Shown here in pieces: positions 8,837 through 18,597 of a stretch of 22,500 bases of DNA (the first letter of the stretch is position 1; the number at the start of each line of letters is the position of its first letter). The notes beneath the pieces were generated by a model. The model worked only from the letters and a program-made list of their open reading frames with translations. It searched no databases and was not told the DNA's origin. A program made the translations under genes and the position numbers. The stretch is from Bigelowiella natans CCMP2755 (lineage: Eukaryota > Cercozoa > Chlorarachniophyceae), in assembly GCA_000320545.1 (NCBI GenBank), contig ADNK01003385.1, positions 1 through 22,500 of the forward strand. The letters are read 5' to 3'.

Positions 8837-10100
8837 CTGCATAAAGGGAGGATACGACTGATCTTGCTTGATGTGCGGTATAACCGAACGCCTTACTCCG
8901 AGGGACAAGATGGGGACTTCTTGGGTGAAGACCAATGGGTAGTAGTTGTAATTTTTAAAGACTTTAACCCCGCATCTAATGCTACTTCATCTTGTACTTC
9001 TCTTAGAAATGGTTTGAGTCGGTATTGATATCGAGTCAAGCAGAGGTCAACATAATCGCTGGTGGGATTCAGTTCTTACCCCCTCGTACAACTGCTCTGG
9101 GGATTCCAATCGCTGAGGTTGTAGTGCTCTCCACATGTTCTTGCTGCGCCAGTGAAAAGTCGCAAGTTTGTGTTCGCTTTACGAATGGAATAATCATTTT
9201 GTGCTTAGAGTTGGACGAGATTTCCTTCGGCTAGGGAGAGGCTTCTCAACCTAGTGCTCTCCTCTGGGGTTAGAGCCCCCATTTTTCTCAGTGGAGATGT
9301 CCACTTCGCTGAAATCTCAGAGGCAGTTTGCAGTTGTCAGGAACCTTTGGAGAATGAAAGCAATTATGCATTGGCTAATGAGAGTGGGGGGGGTAGAACA
9401 GACGATAGTAAGAGCACCCCAGAAAGCACGCTCCTAGAATTTACAAGCAGCGGATTGACCCACAGCTGGAAAGAAAGTTTGAACAACCCTGCCAAGCTCA
9501 TTCTTGCTAGCATGTGTGATTAGAAAGATTGTAGGGGTGAGGAATTGAAGTCTCCATCTTTTTTTGGTCTAAACTTTGGCGACAATGGGTTTAGACGGAT
9601 GGATCATGCCGAGCTTGTTGGACGCCTTCCTTGGCCTTCCTGGAAATTTAGCCTACCAGAAGGAAGGTTGTTGCTTTGTGATAGAGGAGTCTTCGACTGT
9701 TGATCGGCTACTGAACGTTGCTCGTGGATCATCATTTTAAAGCTCACAGCTGCTATGTTGTGGTGTGTGCTTGCCAGGGCTAATGTACGTGGGAATGAAC
9801 TTTGGAGAGATCGAGTTCAGACTTGTAATGGGGTTTTTATCTGCTCCCCCCCCCCCCCCCTTTCTTTGACACCATGCATTGTAGCACATTCCTCATTTTC
9901 TCTTTCTCGCTCCACGCTATCATGGATATCTTTGACAGGACCAAGAGACGCCATCTATTGTTGTAAGGATCCATGGGAAAGAGTCCAAAATACATATGTC
10001 CCGAACCTACTCCCTTGACATGCTGACCCCGCCTTCCATCATAACACAACGCTCCAGACAGCGCAGCAATGACTGCAGCTGCCGTGGAGTAAACGAATAG
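7921..10100 (+). CDS. PhoD-like metallophosphatase, secreted (9 exons, about 440 aa)
   Basis: PhoD-family phosphatase (phosphomonoesterase or diesterase) likely releasing phosphate outside the cell or in a secretory compartment. Exons: 7921-8026, 8179-8335, 8429-8697, 8847-8938, 9007-9117, 9209-about 9515, 9595-9666, 9778-9824, 9939-10100; all phases agree. An N-terminal hydrophobic segment (MLFGLMVLVLF) is a likely signal peptide. Family landmarks in order: FGSCN (residues 45-49), WLGDSVYGD (71-79), VWDDHH (126-131), SQKAFLDFL, LDVRYNR, GEDQW (204-208), GGIQFLP, ESWTRFPSARERLL, FLSGDVHFAE (271-280), SSGLTHSW, and the C-terminal GMNFGEIEF. The usual WDDHD-x-G is WDDHHFRNHN here. The exon 6 donor is the weakest call (after 9515 or 9476; both keep phase). 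Introns carry poly-C and CT tracts. It converges on the mitochondrial phosphate carrier. Confidence 0.85.
8392..8403. repeat. poly-C run in PhoD intron 2
   Basis: About twelve C just upstream of the CATTTCAG acceptor at 8428. It may serve as the polypyrimidine tract. Confidence 0.8.
8803..8836. repeat. (CT)n tract in PhoD intron 3
   Basis: CT dinucleotides with one TTT interruption, ten bases before the acceptor region of exon 4 (acceptor ends at 8846). It probably provides the polypyrimidine tract. Confidence 0.85.
9846..9860. repeat. poly-C run in PhoD last intron
   Basis: About fifteen C within the 114-bp intron between exons 8 and 9. Confidence 0.85.
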
Positions 10101-10794
10101 AGACGCTCGATGAAGTATTGATTCGTTGCACATTTAAGCAACCTTTGCCACCAGAAAGAAGTGTTTAAGAAGTTAGGGCGAGTTTGCACTAGTTGTACAT
10201 GGATAAGCTCTGTACGTTTGCAGGGTTTTTGGGGGCGTGTGCGTGACCAATTACTTTAAGGTCAGCAGTCTGTTTACCAATGAACCCCATGCTTTGCCTT
10301 CACACAATCGTAGCAATTTTGAGATCGATAACAGAGGAAAAATGATTAACAAGAAAAGAAAATATAAATGGCCGTAGCGCCAGACCAGCAACAGCAGGCA
10401 CTGCAGACACAATGCATGCATGGCACATCCACGTATACACGCACAGTATATAACAGCTAGGCAGCATCGATCGATGCACCACCAAATGAGTGCCTGCTGT
10501 GTGATGACAGTAAAGCTATACATGTACTACTAGACTAGACAAACAGCTTTAACGAACAATGAAGCACAGTACGTACGATACTAGACCAGCAGATAAGTGT
10601 GATGTGTGCATGATGTGTGATGTGTGATAATATAATAATAATAATAATAGCATGCATGACAATTCACTAAGCGTATCTAGGCATGCTTGCATGTGTACGT
10701 AGTATGACCATATGTGTGCATTAGCGCGCAGGTAAATGCCTTCTGCGTGTCGTCACATGTCGCATGTCTGAGTACGACGCTCATGCATCAGCGC

Positions 10795-10821
10795 TACACA
10801 CACACACACACACACGCGCGC
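10795..10821. repeat. (CA)n(CG)n tract
   Basis: An alternating purine-pyrimidine tract, CA followed by CG, that continues into CGTAC. Such tracts can adopt Z-DNA. Confidence 0.8.
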
Positions 10822-11297
10822 GTACAGGGATAGCTAGAGGGGACTTGTCTAGGGCTAGAGGGTATGGTGTATAAAGCACGCATGAAGACTTATACCTTTA
10901 TTTTTTGCACATTTTATTGCTTTTTTTTTGGCTGTGCTTTTGACACGTGAAAGTGCACACACATTTGCTTACATACCCCCTGATCCCCCCAATGACAATG
11001 AGGTGAAGCACACAATGTGTGTGGTGGTGACACAATCTAGCAGCAGTCTAGCAATGAATCAACAATGCTATGAAACAAACAGGTGATGAGATGAAGCAGT
11101 CGCGCACGCAAAACAGTCGAATCGCTATGCGAAAAAACAGGATGAGCTTGCACGTCACCACCCCGACCCGTACTAGCGTAGGCTAGTAGGGTGGGGACAT
11201 TAAATTCAAACAAAATGATGACACAACACACACCGTACTACATCCAGACGTATGTGGATGGATCACGCTAGCATGTGTGTACTGCTGGACTCATACG

Positions 11298-11339
11298 AGT
11301 ATATGCGTATGCACATGTAGTATATGCGTATGCACATGT
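11298..11339. repeat. perfect 21-bp tandem duplication
   Basis: Two adjacent identical copies of a 21-mer beginning AGTATATGCG and ending GCACATGT (11298-11318 and 11319-11339). The unit contains near-palindromic TATGCGTATGCA, in keeping with the surrounding sequence. Confidence 0.9.
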
Positions 11340-11475
11340 GTACATAATAGTTAGATTCTTTCATTACTAAAATTTTGTACGATATTTGTACAGAACAGCA
11401 TAATGTGGAAGACAATAGCACGCATCATAACAACTAGTTCTTGCACCATATCTACTATATATTGTTGGGTCTCTG

Positions 11476-11687
11476 CTAATAATGTGTAATTATAAAATCG
11501 GCTGGAGTGCTGAGCACATCGAAGAAAAGGTTAAGATCCTCACTGGCTACTTGAAATGTGTTTTTAAGAAGATCATATAGGAAAAACTGTCCCGCAATTA
11601 TAGGCGTCGCCCACAGTATCCTGTTAGAAGAGAGAAGAGAAGAGAGTTATCATCATCATCATCCTTTTTTATTCTCCCAAAATGTCG

Positions 11688-11721
<34 letters not shown>

Positions 11722-12095
11722 ATCCTCTCAATTGTCATCAGTCGTCGTCGTCATCATCACGCTCTGTTTGCAAGTTGTCGGTCGCACATCTATATCATAT
11801 GCTACCTGCTTGGCAACCCAAGGTACAGCCCAGCGAGGCCAAATTCCTACCACAACACAACACGGAGAGGGGGAGGTTCAGAATCAATGATCGTGGATTT
11901 GAATAACACGTTGATGATCTTGCATTCGCCTTCATCCTACCTAGCACCACTGCTCTATATGAGCACTGTTATATATGCTACCTTGACAAGTTGTCTAAAA
12001 GCGTCTACGAAGGAAATTCCTCCTTCTTGCTTCATCTTGCTAAGAATGGTATCTGCAGGCTGGGATACGACAGAGGCTGCTAATCCAGCAACTGG

Positions 12096-12127
<32 letters not shown>

Positions 12128-12207
12128 TGATGTTGTTGTTTGGGTAGGTAATATTAGGTAAGAATCATAATCATCTAAGTGCCAATGTTAGTAAATGGCG
12201 ATTGCAC

Positions 12208-12239
<32 letters not shown>

Positions 12240-12459
12240 CTTCCTATTACTACAACAACAACAACTACTACTATCACCACTACTACTACTGCCAGAGCTA
12301 CTAGCAAGCTTCTTCTTGTTCTTGTTCTTCTTCTTCTTCTACCTGCCCCAGCTAAAAACGATACGAACAACTGGCTGGACGAGGTGTCGGTTAACGAAGG
12401 GAATATTCTACCAAATACACGTATCATTTCTCAGAATTGTGATCGTCATTGCACTCCCC

Positions 12460-12491
<32 letters not shown>

Positions 12492-12565
12492 ATCACGAAA
12501 TACACATTTTAATGATGAGTAATACGGTACTGTAGCATGGGCAGAGAATTGGCGTCTAACCACAT

Positions 12566-12609
<44 letters not shown>

Positions 12610-14516
12610 CATATTTATAATATGCAATGAATGATGATGATGAGGGGCCGGTCTTCTACGGCTATTGTTACCTAAATATCTCGTCTGCAAACGAGTCAAA
12701 TATGAAGAACTTCATCATTCCGAAGAGGACCTAAGAATGGAGAGTGATAGGCGATGAAGAGGGGGAGGGAGGGAGGGATCTACTCTACTACGACGAAGAG
12801 ACGCTGTCGGTGAATCCACAAATGCATTCATGTAGCAGCGAGCAATTGAAGACTAAAAGCAGCCAAACGATGATGGCAAGGAAACGAATGGCAAGGACAG
12901 ATGTGTAGTAGTAAGAAGGGGGCGGGGGATGATAGCACTGCAATCCCTTCCTGTGATGACGTATGTAGCTAAAAAGTAATGCTGCATCGTTCTTCGGTGA
13001 GAAATTTCTTCATCATCATCATCTTCTTCTTCTTCTTCTTTTTCTCCTTCTCTTCCAAAATGCTGGCATCAACAAAGCGAAACCCCCATACGTCTTTCTC
13101 TCTCTATATTGCTATTACTACCTGTCTTGTAGCCAGGGGGCCGAATCCTTGAAACAGTGACGCTACCCCCTCCTCCTTGCTGATCCTCTGAGAAGAAAGA
13201 AAGACCGTCAGGCAGCGTTGTTGTCATCATCAGAGAATGAGAAAAGGTGATGATCTACCCACGCCTCATAATCCATACTATTATTTCTACCACCACTACT
13301 GATACTACTACTACTGCTGCTGCTGCTCTTTCTGTTAGTAGTAGTACCTTCAACGTGCTGACGAATGAATCAGCATAGTCAGGTTGTGCTACGATGCGAA
13401 TACGAGCGGTCTCTGCAGGGGTAACACCGATGCATGCAACGACTGTCGCCAAAGCGCCTAAGAGTAGCATTAGCAGCAGGAGTAGTAGTAGAGAACAACG
13501 AATATCTTACTTGAAATAATGATCACGATCAAGATGATGATCACAGATGGGTTGAAATATTTACGAATATACAGCATCATCATCATCATCATCATCATCA
13601 TCATTGTTCTTCGCATAACCATCGACGCTCTCATCATGCACCAACGATCAATGTTGTACGTTGTTTGTTCTTCATCATTCATCACTTACCAGCCATAAGC
13701 ACCAAGGGCACGTGGAAGGTCTCTGCGTAAGTCTCTCCAGCCTTTCCATATATTTAAAGTTATTAAGAGATATATGCTGTAGCACTCCTTCATCCGTACA
13801 AAAAACCATCATCATCACCATCACCACCATCACCATTTAATACAATAGCGACATTAACAACATCATCGATACAACAGCAAGCTAGTACTAGTACTGACCA
13901 AACTAACAAGTTCTCTCTTGAGGAGCTCGTAGCCTGGATACACCGTGAGTCCATACCACGAGTACCCAACCACAGTCGCCCCTATTGATAAGATATATAG
14001 AGTTAGGAAGTCAGCTCACGACTACTACTATCTGCTACTAACAGCAGTACCAGCAATAATAGTATTGATCATAATAATGATATTATAAGAATGATAATAT
14101 GCACCTGCGCCGAGCAGCAGCGCGCCCCCTCCCTCCTAAAAATGACGGGTTATATTGATGTCAGTAGTTAATCGAGGGTTACTACTAGTCTTCTTATCTT
14201 CCTCCTCCTCCCCCTCCTCCTCCTCCTCCTCCTCCTCCAGAAGCAACTCCTCCCCCCTCCTCAAACTTCGCTTGTATGAGTAAGCATTATTATCATTGTT
14301 GTTATTTATTACTATCACCTCTTTATATATCCTAGCCGCTCCTTCAATCAAGTTTGGATACCTAGTAGCATTCGCCATCATCATAATCACGACAATTATA
14401 GCGGTAGAGCCGATGATGATGATGATGATGATGATTATGATGACGGTGAGAAAATACCAACGATGGTTGTGATGATGGTGATGGTGACGATATGGATGAT
14501 AGTGATAATGAGAACA

Positions 14517-14565
<49 letters not shown>

Positions 14566-15186
14566 GCGTGCGCGCGCGCGCACTTCTTTTACTTGTACTG
14601 CTATCATTTTCACATACATGTCGGGGTTGGTTTGAAGGCGCGTCTTAACGACATCTAAGGGTACTAGCACTCCGTGAGTTGTGGTGCACCCTGCGAGCTG
14701 TATGCAGCAAATCAATAGAGTCAAGAGTTGAACAAACCAAACAAAAATTACGCAAAATCACTAGAATTCAAGATGGGACAAGCAGCAGAAAAAAGCTACA
14801 TTTTCATTATCGTTATCATTATTATTGCTATGATTGTTATTGATATATACTAGCAATTTGGTGTTTATACATGTTCTTCTTAGTGACATCTCTATGCTAC
14901 TCATACCACTACCATGCTGCGGCTACTAGAAAATCGATTATATGTATGCAAATACCCCTGCGGCCGCGAACACGGCGTAGATGACCGTATTTAGCCTGTG
15001 AGAGTTACAAAAACAACGAGTAGAACGATGATTGATCGAAGAAGCACAGCATCATCATCACCACCATCATCATCATGATCACTATCACAAAAATCGATCT
15101 TTCTAAGATAATCGAGTGAGAGAGGGAGAGAGAGAAAGGAGAAATGCATTCAAGGAGCACTCTCTTGAAGCAACCACATCTCTATT

Positions 15187-15221
<35 letters not shown>

Positions 15222-15488
15222 ATAGTTATCATTTATTGTAATTATTGTAGTGCTAGGTAGGTCTACCTTCTCTCTCTGCTAACAGGAGAAGCTGCTTTCT
15301 CCTTCGGTTCCTAAAGAAGATTAATACCAATATATATTGTTGATACTGGTATTGATTGAGAGTATTATACATATGAATGATACTCAATACACCACCAATA
15401 ACGGAAGAGAAACACTGACAGGTCAAACGTTAAGTTTCTTCGTCTCCTTTTCTAATCTTCATCATCACCATCATCACCATCATCGCCA

Positions 15489-15524
<36 letters not shown>

Positions 15525-15652
15525 CTGAAGAAGAAATTGATGTGACTTCGGTACCTAATAGATTTGATGATGATGATGAGGAGGAGGAGGAGGAGGAGGA
15601 GGGGGAGGGGGGGGCGAGGAGGGTGGTTCGTGGGGTTGATGATGAGCGACAT
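11476..15652 (-). CDS. mitochondrial phosphate carrier (SLC25A3/MIR1 type), about 15 exons
   Basis: Mitochondrial carrier family protein of the phosphate carrier class, importing phosphate into the matrix across the inner membrane. Exons (minus): 15652-15525, 15310-15284, 14995-14956, 14697-14618, 14361-14319, 14135-14105, 13981-13908, 13741-13690, 13457-13348, 13187-13122, 12730-12672, 12407-12343, 12091-11982, 11846-11806, 11620-11476. Every junction is GT-AG and phase-consistent; the sum is 356 aa, close to the family norm. The three repeats show signatures PLDVVKTRLQ (with preceding GCTTTHGVLV typical of phosphate carriers), PAETARIRIV and QPADTILSKM, plus EEG/G motifs after each (EEGVASLFQGF, EFGLAGLYLGL). 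The fusion of GYSWYGLTVYPGYELLK and FLYDLLKN helices also fits. The first two exons are the least certain: the start at 15652 encodes a CTC-repeat leucine run, and exons further upstream may replace this start (see 15904-17054). Confidence 0.85.
11649..11722. repeat. inverted (ATC)n ... (GAT)n pair in a carrier intron
   Basis: ATC triplets (about 11649-11663) and GAT triplets (11688-11722) face each other across about 25 bp within the last carrier intron. They can form a stem in DNA or pre-mRNA that shortens the distance between donor and acceptor. Confidence 0.8.
12095..12126. repeat. (TAG/CTA)n abutting a splice acceptor
   Basis: On the coding (minus) strand this is a CTA triplet array that runs directly into the acceptor CCCAG of the carrier exon starting at 12091. 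It takes the place of a normal polypyrimidine tract. Confidence 0.85.
12207..12344. repeat. ATC, ACT and TTC triplet arrays in a carrier intron
   Basis: ATC triplets (12207-12238), then ACA/ACT triplets (to about 12290), then TTC triplets (12307-12340). The TTC array reads GAA on the coding strand and begins right at the donor GCAG|GTAGAAGAAG. Confidence 0.8.
12456..12486. repeat. (CTC)n microsatellite
   Basis: CTC triplets in the carrier intron between exons 12407-12343 and 12730-12672. Confidence 0.85.
12568..12608. repeat. (TA)n microsatellite
   Basis: About twenty TA dinucleotides in the same carrier intron, 64 bp from the donor at 12671. Confidence 0.9.
13576..13604. repeat. (ATC)n microsatellite
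   Basis: ATC triplets in the carrier intron between exons 13741-13690 and 13457-13348. Confidence 0.85.
14198..14240. repeat. (CTC)n microsatellite
   Basis: CTC triplets with one CCC interruption, in the carrier intron between exons 14361-14319 and 14135-14105. Confidence 0.85.
14411..14434. repeat. (GAT)n microsatellite
   Basis: GAT triplets inside the carrier intron 14617-14362, close to the exon that starts at 14361. Confidence 0.8.
14519..14581. repeat. (CT)n(CA)n(CG)n compound tract
   Basis: About 34 bp of CT, then CA, then nearly pure CG, in one uninterrupted block 37 bp downstream of a carrier splice donor on the minus strand. The CA/CG half is classic Z-DNA sequence and the CT half a triplex-capable mirror tract. 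Confidence 0.9.
15187..15220. repeat. (TAG)n microsatellite
   Basis: Eleven TAG triplets in the carrier intron between exons 15310-15284 and 14995-14956. Confidence 0.85.
15489..15524. repeat. (GTA)n that forms a splice donor
   Basis: On the coding strand, GTAGTAGTA repeats start exactly at the carrier exon-intron boundary after 15525. The donor GT is thus the first unit of the microsatellite, and every following unit is another potential donor three bases on. Confidence 0.85.
15575..15614. repeat. coding or intronic (CTC)n, leucine run
   Basis: Plus-strand GAG/GGG triplets, read CTC/CCC on the minus strand. If exonic they encode about eight leucines followed by four isoleucines in the carrier N-terminus; if intronic they make the pyrimidine tract before the CTATTAG acceptor at 15555. 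Both readings preserve frame. Confidence 0.8.
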
Positions 15653-15709
15653 GGCAAAAATGATTCCTACCTAATGAAATGGCGCGTATGATGATGTTTA
15701 CCAAAGGCA

Positions 15710-15859
15710 CTTATTATTATAATTATTATTGTTACTATTATTATCATTATTATTATTATTACTACTATTATTATCATTTTCCGTGAGTAGTATCATGGCT
15801 GTGTATGGTGATGGAATTATTCTTATAGGATTGAGCACTACATCATTATTATCGATCAG

Positions 15860-15893
<34 letters not shown>

Positions 15894-15903
15894 AGTTGTT
15901 TAC
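15710..15903. repeat. ATT and GAT triplet arrays
   Basis: Imperfect TTA/ATT triplets (15710-15778) and GAT triplets (15860-15893) flank a short unique segment in the spacer or intron upstream of the carrier first exon. Confidence 0.8.
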
Positions 15904-16390
15904 CTGATTGTATGGGATGTAATATCCGGAAGAAGTAGCGTCATTAGGAGAAGACAGCTTCAGCGGTGTCGAGGAGTGGAGTAGCCTTTGGTATTAGTTA
16001 GGGTGGTGGTTATATAATATATATATCGAAGAACAACAGCAAATAGTACTAACGAATGAGTCATTAAGGCACGAGGTAGGTACACATTGCAGCAGTGGTA
16101 GTAGTAGTAGAAGTAGTGGTAGTAGTAGTTGTAGTGTTAGTAGTAGTAGCAGCCGTAGTTCTAACAGTAGCAGGGGGAGGGGGAGGAGGAGGAGAGGGGT
16201 GATAATGATGATAATGATAATGATGATGATGATGATGGTGATGATAATGCAAACCATGGGAGGTTCCGCTCATCAAGATTCTCCTCGACGGCTGAAAGCA
16301 GTTATCATTATATGTATTTGTATCATGAATGTGATGGTAATACTCGTATATATCTGCTACATGTCCTAACCATCGTGGAAAATAGAAGTA

Positions 16391-16431
<41 letters not shown>

Positions 16432-16659
16432 AGCATAGTAGTTGTTGGATAGAGAAAAGTGTGGAATTTTAACTTAGAAAGAAGAAAGAAGAAGAAGAAG
16501 AAGAAGAAGAAGAAGAGGGAGGGGAAGTTGTAGTAGAAGAAGAAGAATAAGAATATGATCATTCTTGAAAGTGATTGAGACAGAGCAGCAGCAGGAGGAG
16601 GAGGACTACATTTCTGCATCTCTCGAAGAACAATTCCGCCGCTTATACTCTCCTGGTGG

Positions 16660-16700
<41 letters not shown>

Positions 16701-17054
16701 AAAACACAAGAACACAATTTCTTATAAAAATGATGATGATGATATAATGGGTTTCTTATCTTCAGTATATTACTAGCTGATGATGCCATCATCATCATCT
16801 TCTTCTTCATCATCGTGTTGTTGTCTTTTTACTTGGAATTGAGGTTCTACATCCAGCTGCTCTTTGCATTCTTTAATTAGTGCTTTGGGCTGCATCTCTC
16901 CAGGAAGCATCGAGAACTAATGATGATAATTGATGATGTTGATGATGATGATGATAATAATGAAGATGTAACAATGATGACTAACATCAATCTTGAGAAT
17001 AATGGGAGTATGGAACGTTTCCCCGTCTCTCAATATATAATAGAATACTCTCAT
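15904..17054 (-). CDS. candidate 5' exons of the phosphate carrier or a small separate gene
   Basis: Five minus-strand exons chain in phase: 17054-16986 (starts MRVFYYILRDGETFHTP), 16916-16833 (FSMLPGEMQPKALIKE), 16652-16610 (ESISGGIVLREMQK), 16291-16255 (VEENLDERNLP), 15985-15904 (ends ATSSGYYIPYNQ). The last donor, CAG|GTAAAC, is phase 0 and can join acceptor TTTCATTAG at 15671, which enters the carrier's first exon in frame (VGIIFAM, its ATG then internal). That would give a carrier of about 467 aa with a 160-residue N-terminal extension of unknown function. A further in-frame ATG lies at 17105, only 38 bp beyond the stop of the upstream gene at 17143. Alternatively the chain ends independently in the spacer. 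I searched for phase-compatible exons, so some agreement is expected by chance. Confidence 0.35.
16100..16250. repeat. AGT, GGA and GAT imperfect triplet arrays
   Basis: A run of decayed AGT triplets (16098-16170), GGG/AGG triplets (16173-16198) and GAT/AAT triplets (16200-16245), all in the interval between candidate exons 16291-16255 and 15985-15904. Confidence 0.75.
16385..16556. repeat. (AGT)n and (GAA)n arrays
   Basis: AGT triplets (about 16387-16430) followed by GAA/AGA triplets (16477-16516 and 16535-16548). A further AGT array lies at 16661-16696, beside candidate exon 16652-16610. Confidence 0.8.
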
Positions 17055-17142
17055 GGATAATGATGATGACAATACCCCGTAAGTAACATGAATGCATTGG
17101 CGCATACACGAGAAGCACACAATAGATAATAACTAACTACGG

Positions 17143-17938
17143 CTAGTATCTACCGCGAGAAGAAGCTGTTTCCTGGCTACAGGTGTGCCCCCATATAACG
17201 TCAAAAGTCTTTGCAATAATCTCGTAGAACCTATTTGCAGCAGAGGGAAGGAGGAGGAGTGGATTTATGATAAGGATGATGATGATGGTGGTGGGGATGA
17301 TGATGATCGTTGTGGTGGTGATAGTTCCGATATACTCTACCAACAACAACAACAACAACGACGACGTCAACGATAATACACCTTGAGGGTCAGTGTAAGA
17401 TCCGAGCCTTGATGATGGTAGTCGTCAGCATCGTTGATTATTGCCAGGAGATTAATGATTGCAAGAATGATAGTAGCAATCAAGGGTCGTCGTTCATTTA
17501 TAACATCATACCAAACGTGTGCGACAGAGAAGGAGCATAGAGGATGGTGATGCGTAAAGAACAAACAAACAAACAAACAAACAAGAGGGGGATAATAATA
17601 ATAATAATAAGAAGAAGAAGAAGAAGAAAATCAGATTCTATGTGATGATGGTGGTCGCGGGTGAGGATGATGATAGTACACTAAGTGATGAGTAGTGTGT
17701 GTATTCTATTGAAAGTTTCCTATTTTATCACTTGATGATGATGTAGTTGCTGCTACCCGTACTGCAAGGAAAGAGCGTATTCTCCTAAAGCTTTTCTCAT
17801 ATATTCATCCTTTTCCTCCGGCCTGATAGGACATCGATATACAGCAGTATTATGATAATGGTAACAATAATTATTGGCGCTAGTTGTAGGTGTAGTAGCA
17901 GCAGTATCAAGGGTAGGAATAAGAATGGGAGAAAATGA

Positions 17939-17973
<35 letters not shown>

Positions 17974-18141
17974 ATGATGATGATGATGATGATGATGACG
18001 ATGCCTGATGATGATGAAAAACGAGGAAAATAGAGACTAGAAACATTCCCAATAATTTCAATAGGAACGACTCATACAAATACCACCTCAATTTTGGATT
18101 TAATGAAGATTGTTTGTAACGCCAGTACCCAAGTCCACGAC

Positions 18142-18189
<48 letters not shown>

Positions 18190-18192
18190 ATA

Positions 18193-18223
<31 letters not shown>

Positions 18224-18559
18224 ATTTTGTGTGATTTATATTCCAAATAATGAATAATATTTAAGTTTCAAATGCTGTCTGAGCAGTAGCAATTGTATGC
18301 AGCATTATCATCGTCAATATCATCATCCTCCTCCTCCTCCTGATCATCATCATCTTGTTGTTGTTGTTGTTCTTGTACGTACGTCTCCTCAAAGTGAATG
18401 AAGAAACGTGAGAGGTAAGATGTAAACTTGCGATTGTACATTGACAGCGACTTTTCGAACTGATCGTTGTCCAAAGACAACAAACAACAACGACAACAAC
18501 AACAAAAAGAACAAGAAGAAGAAGAAGAAGCAGAAGCACGTCTCACACAAAGCATGACC

Positions 18560-18597
<38 letters not shown>

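Larger units (their letters stand above)
10101..11475. other. intergenic between convergent PhoD and carrier genes, palindrome-rich
   Basis: No gene is seen. From about 10390 to 11350 the DNA is again rich in CATG, GCATGC, TGCA, GTAC and CTAG palindromes (for example ATGCATGCATG near 10413, ATCGATCGAT near 10467, AGCATGCATGAC near 10650), like the island at 5400-5880. It also contains a CA/CG tract (10795-10821), an ATA triplet run near 10633-10649 and a 21-bp tandem duplication (11298-11339). Short ORFs at 10251-10523 and 11037-11231 lack support. Both flanking genes must end their transcripts in this region. Confidence 0.5.

Noticed and set aside
8720-8935. Minus-strand Glu/Arg repeat ORF
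   Set aside because: Translation of the CT tract in the PhoD third intron, antisense to a confirmed exon.
9567-9610. GLNFGDNGF reading as the PhoD C-terminal motif
   Set aside because: The better match GMNFGEIEF lies at 9790-9818 in a phase-compatible exon; the upstream reading is intronic.
12188-12522. Several 79-106 codon ORFs on both strands
   Set aside because: Mostly His, Ser, Thr or Leu runs from triplet arrays. The only real coding part is the carrier exon 12407-12343.
17367-17576. Minus-strand ORF with hydrophobic segment, considered as an exon
   Set aside because: No AG acceptor precedes it at usable distance, and the flanking exons of the membrane-protein gene join in phase without it.
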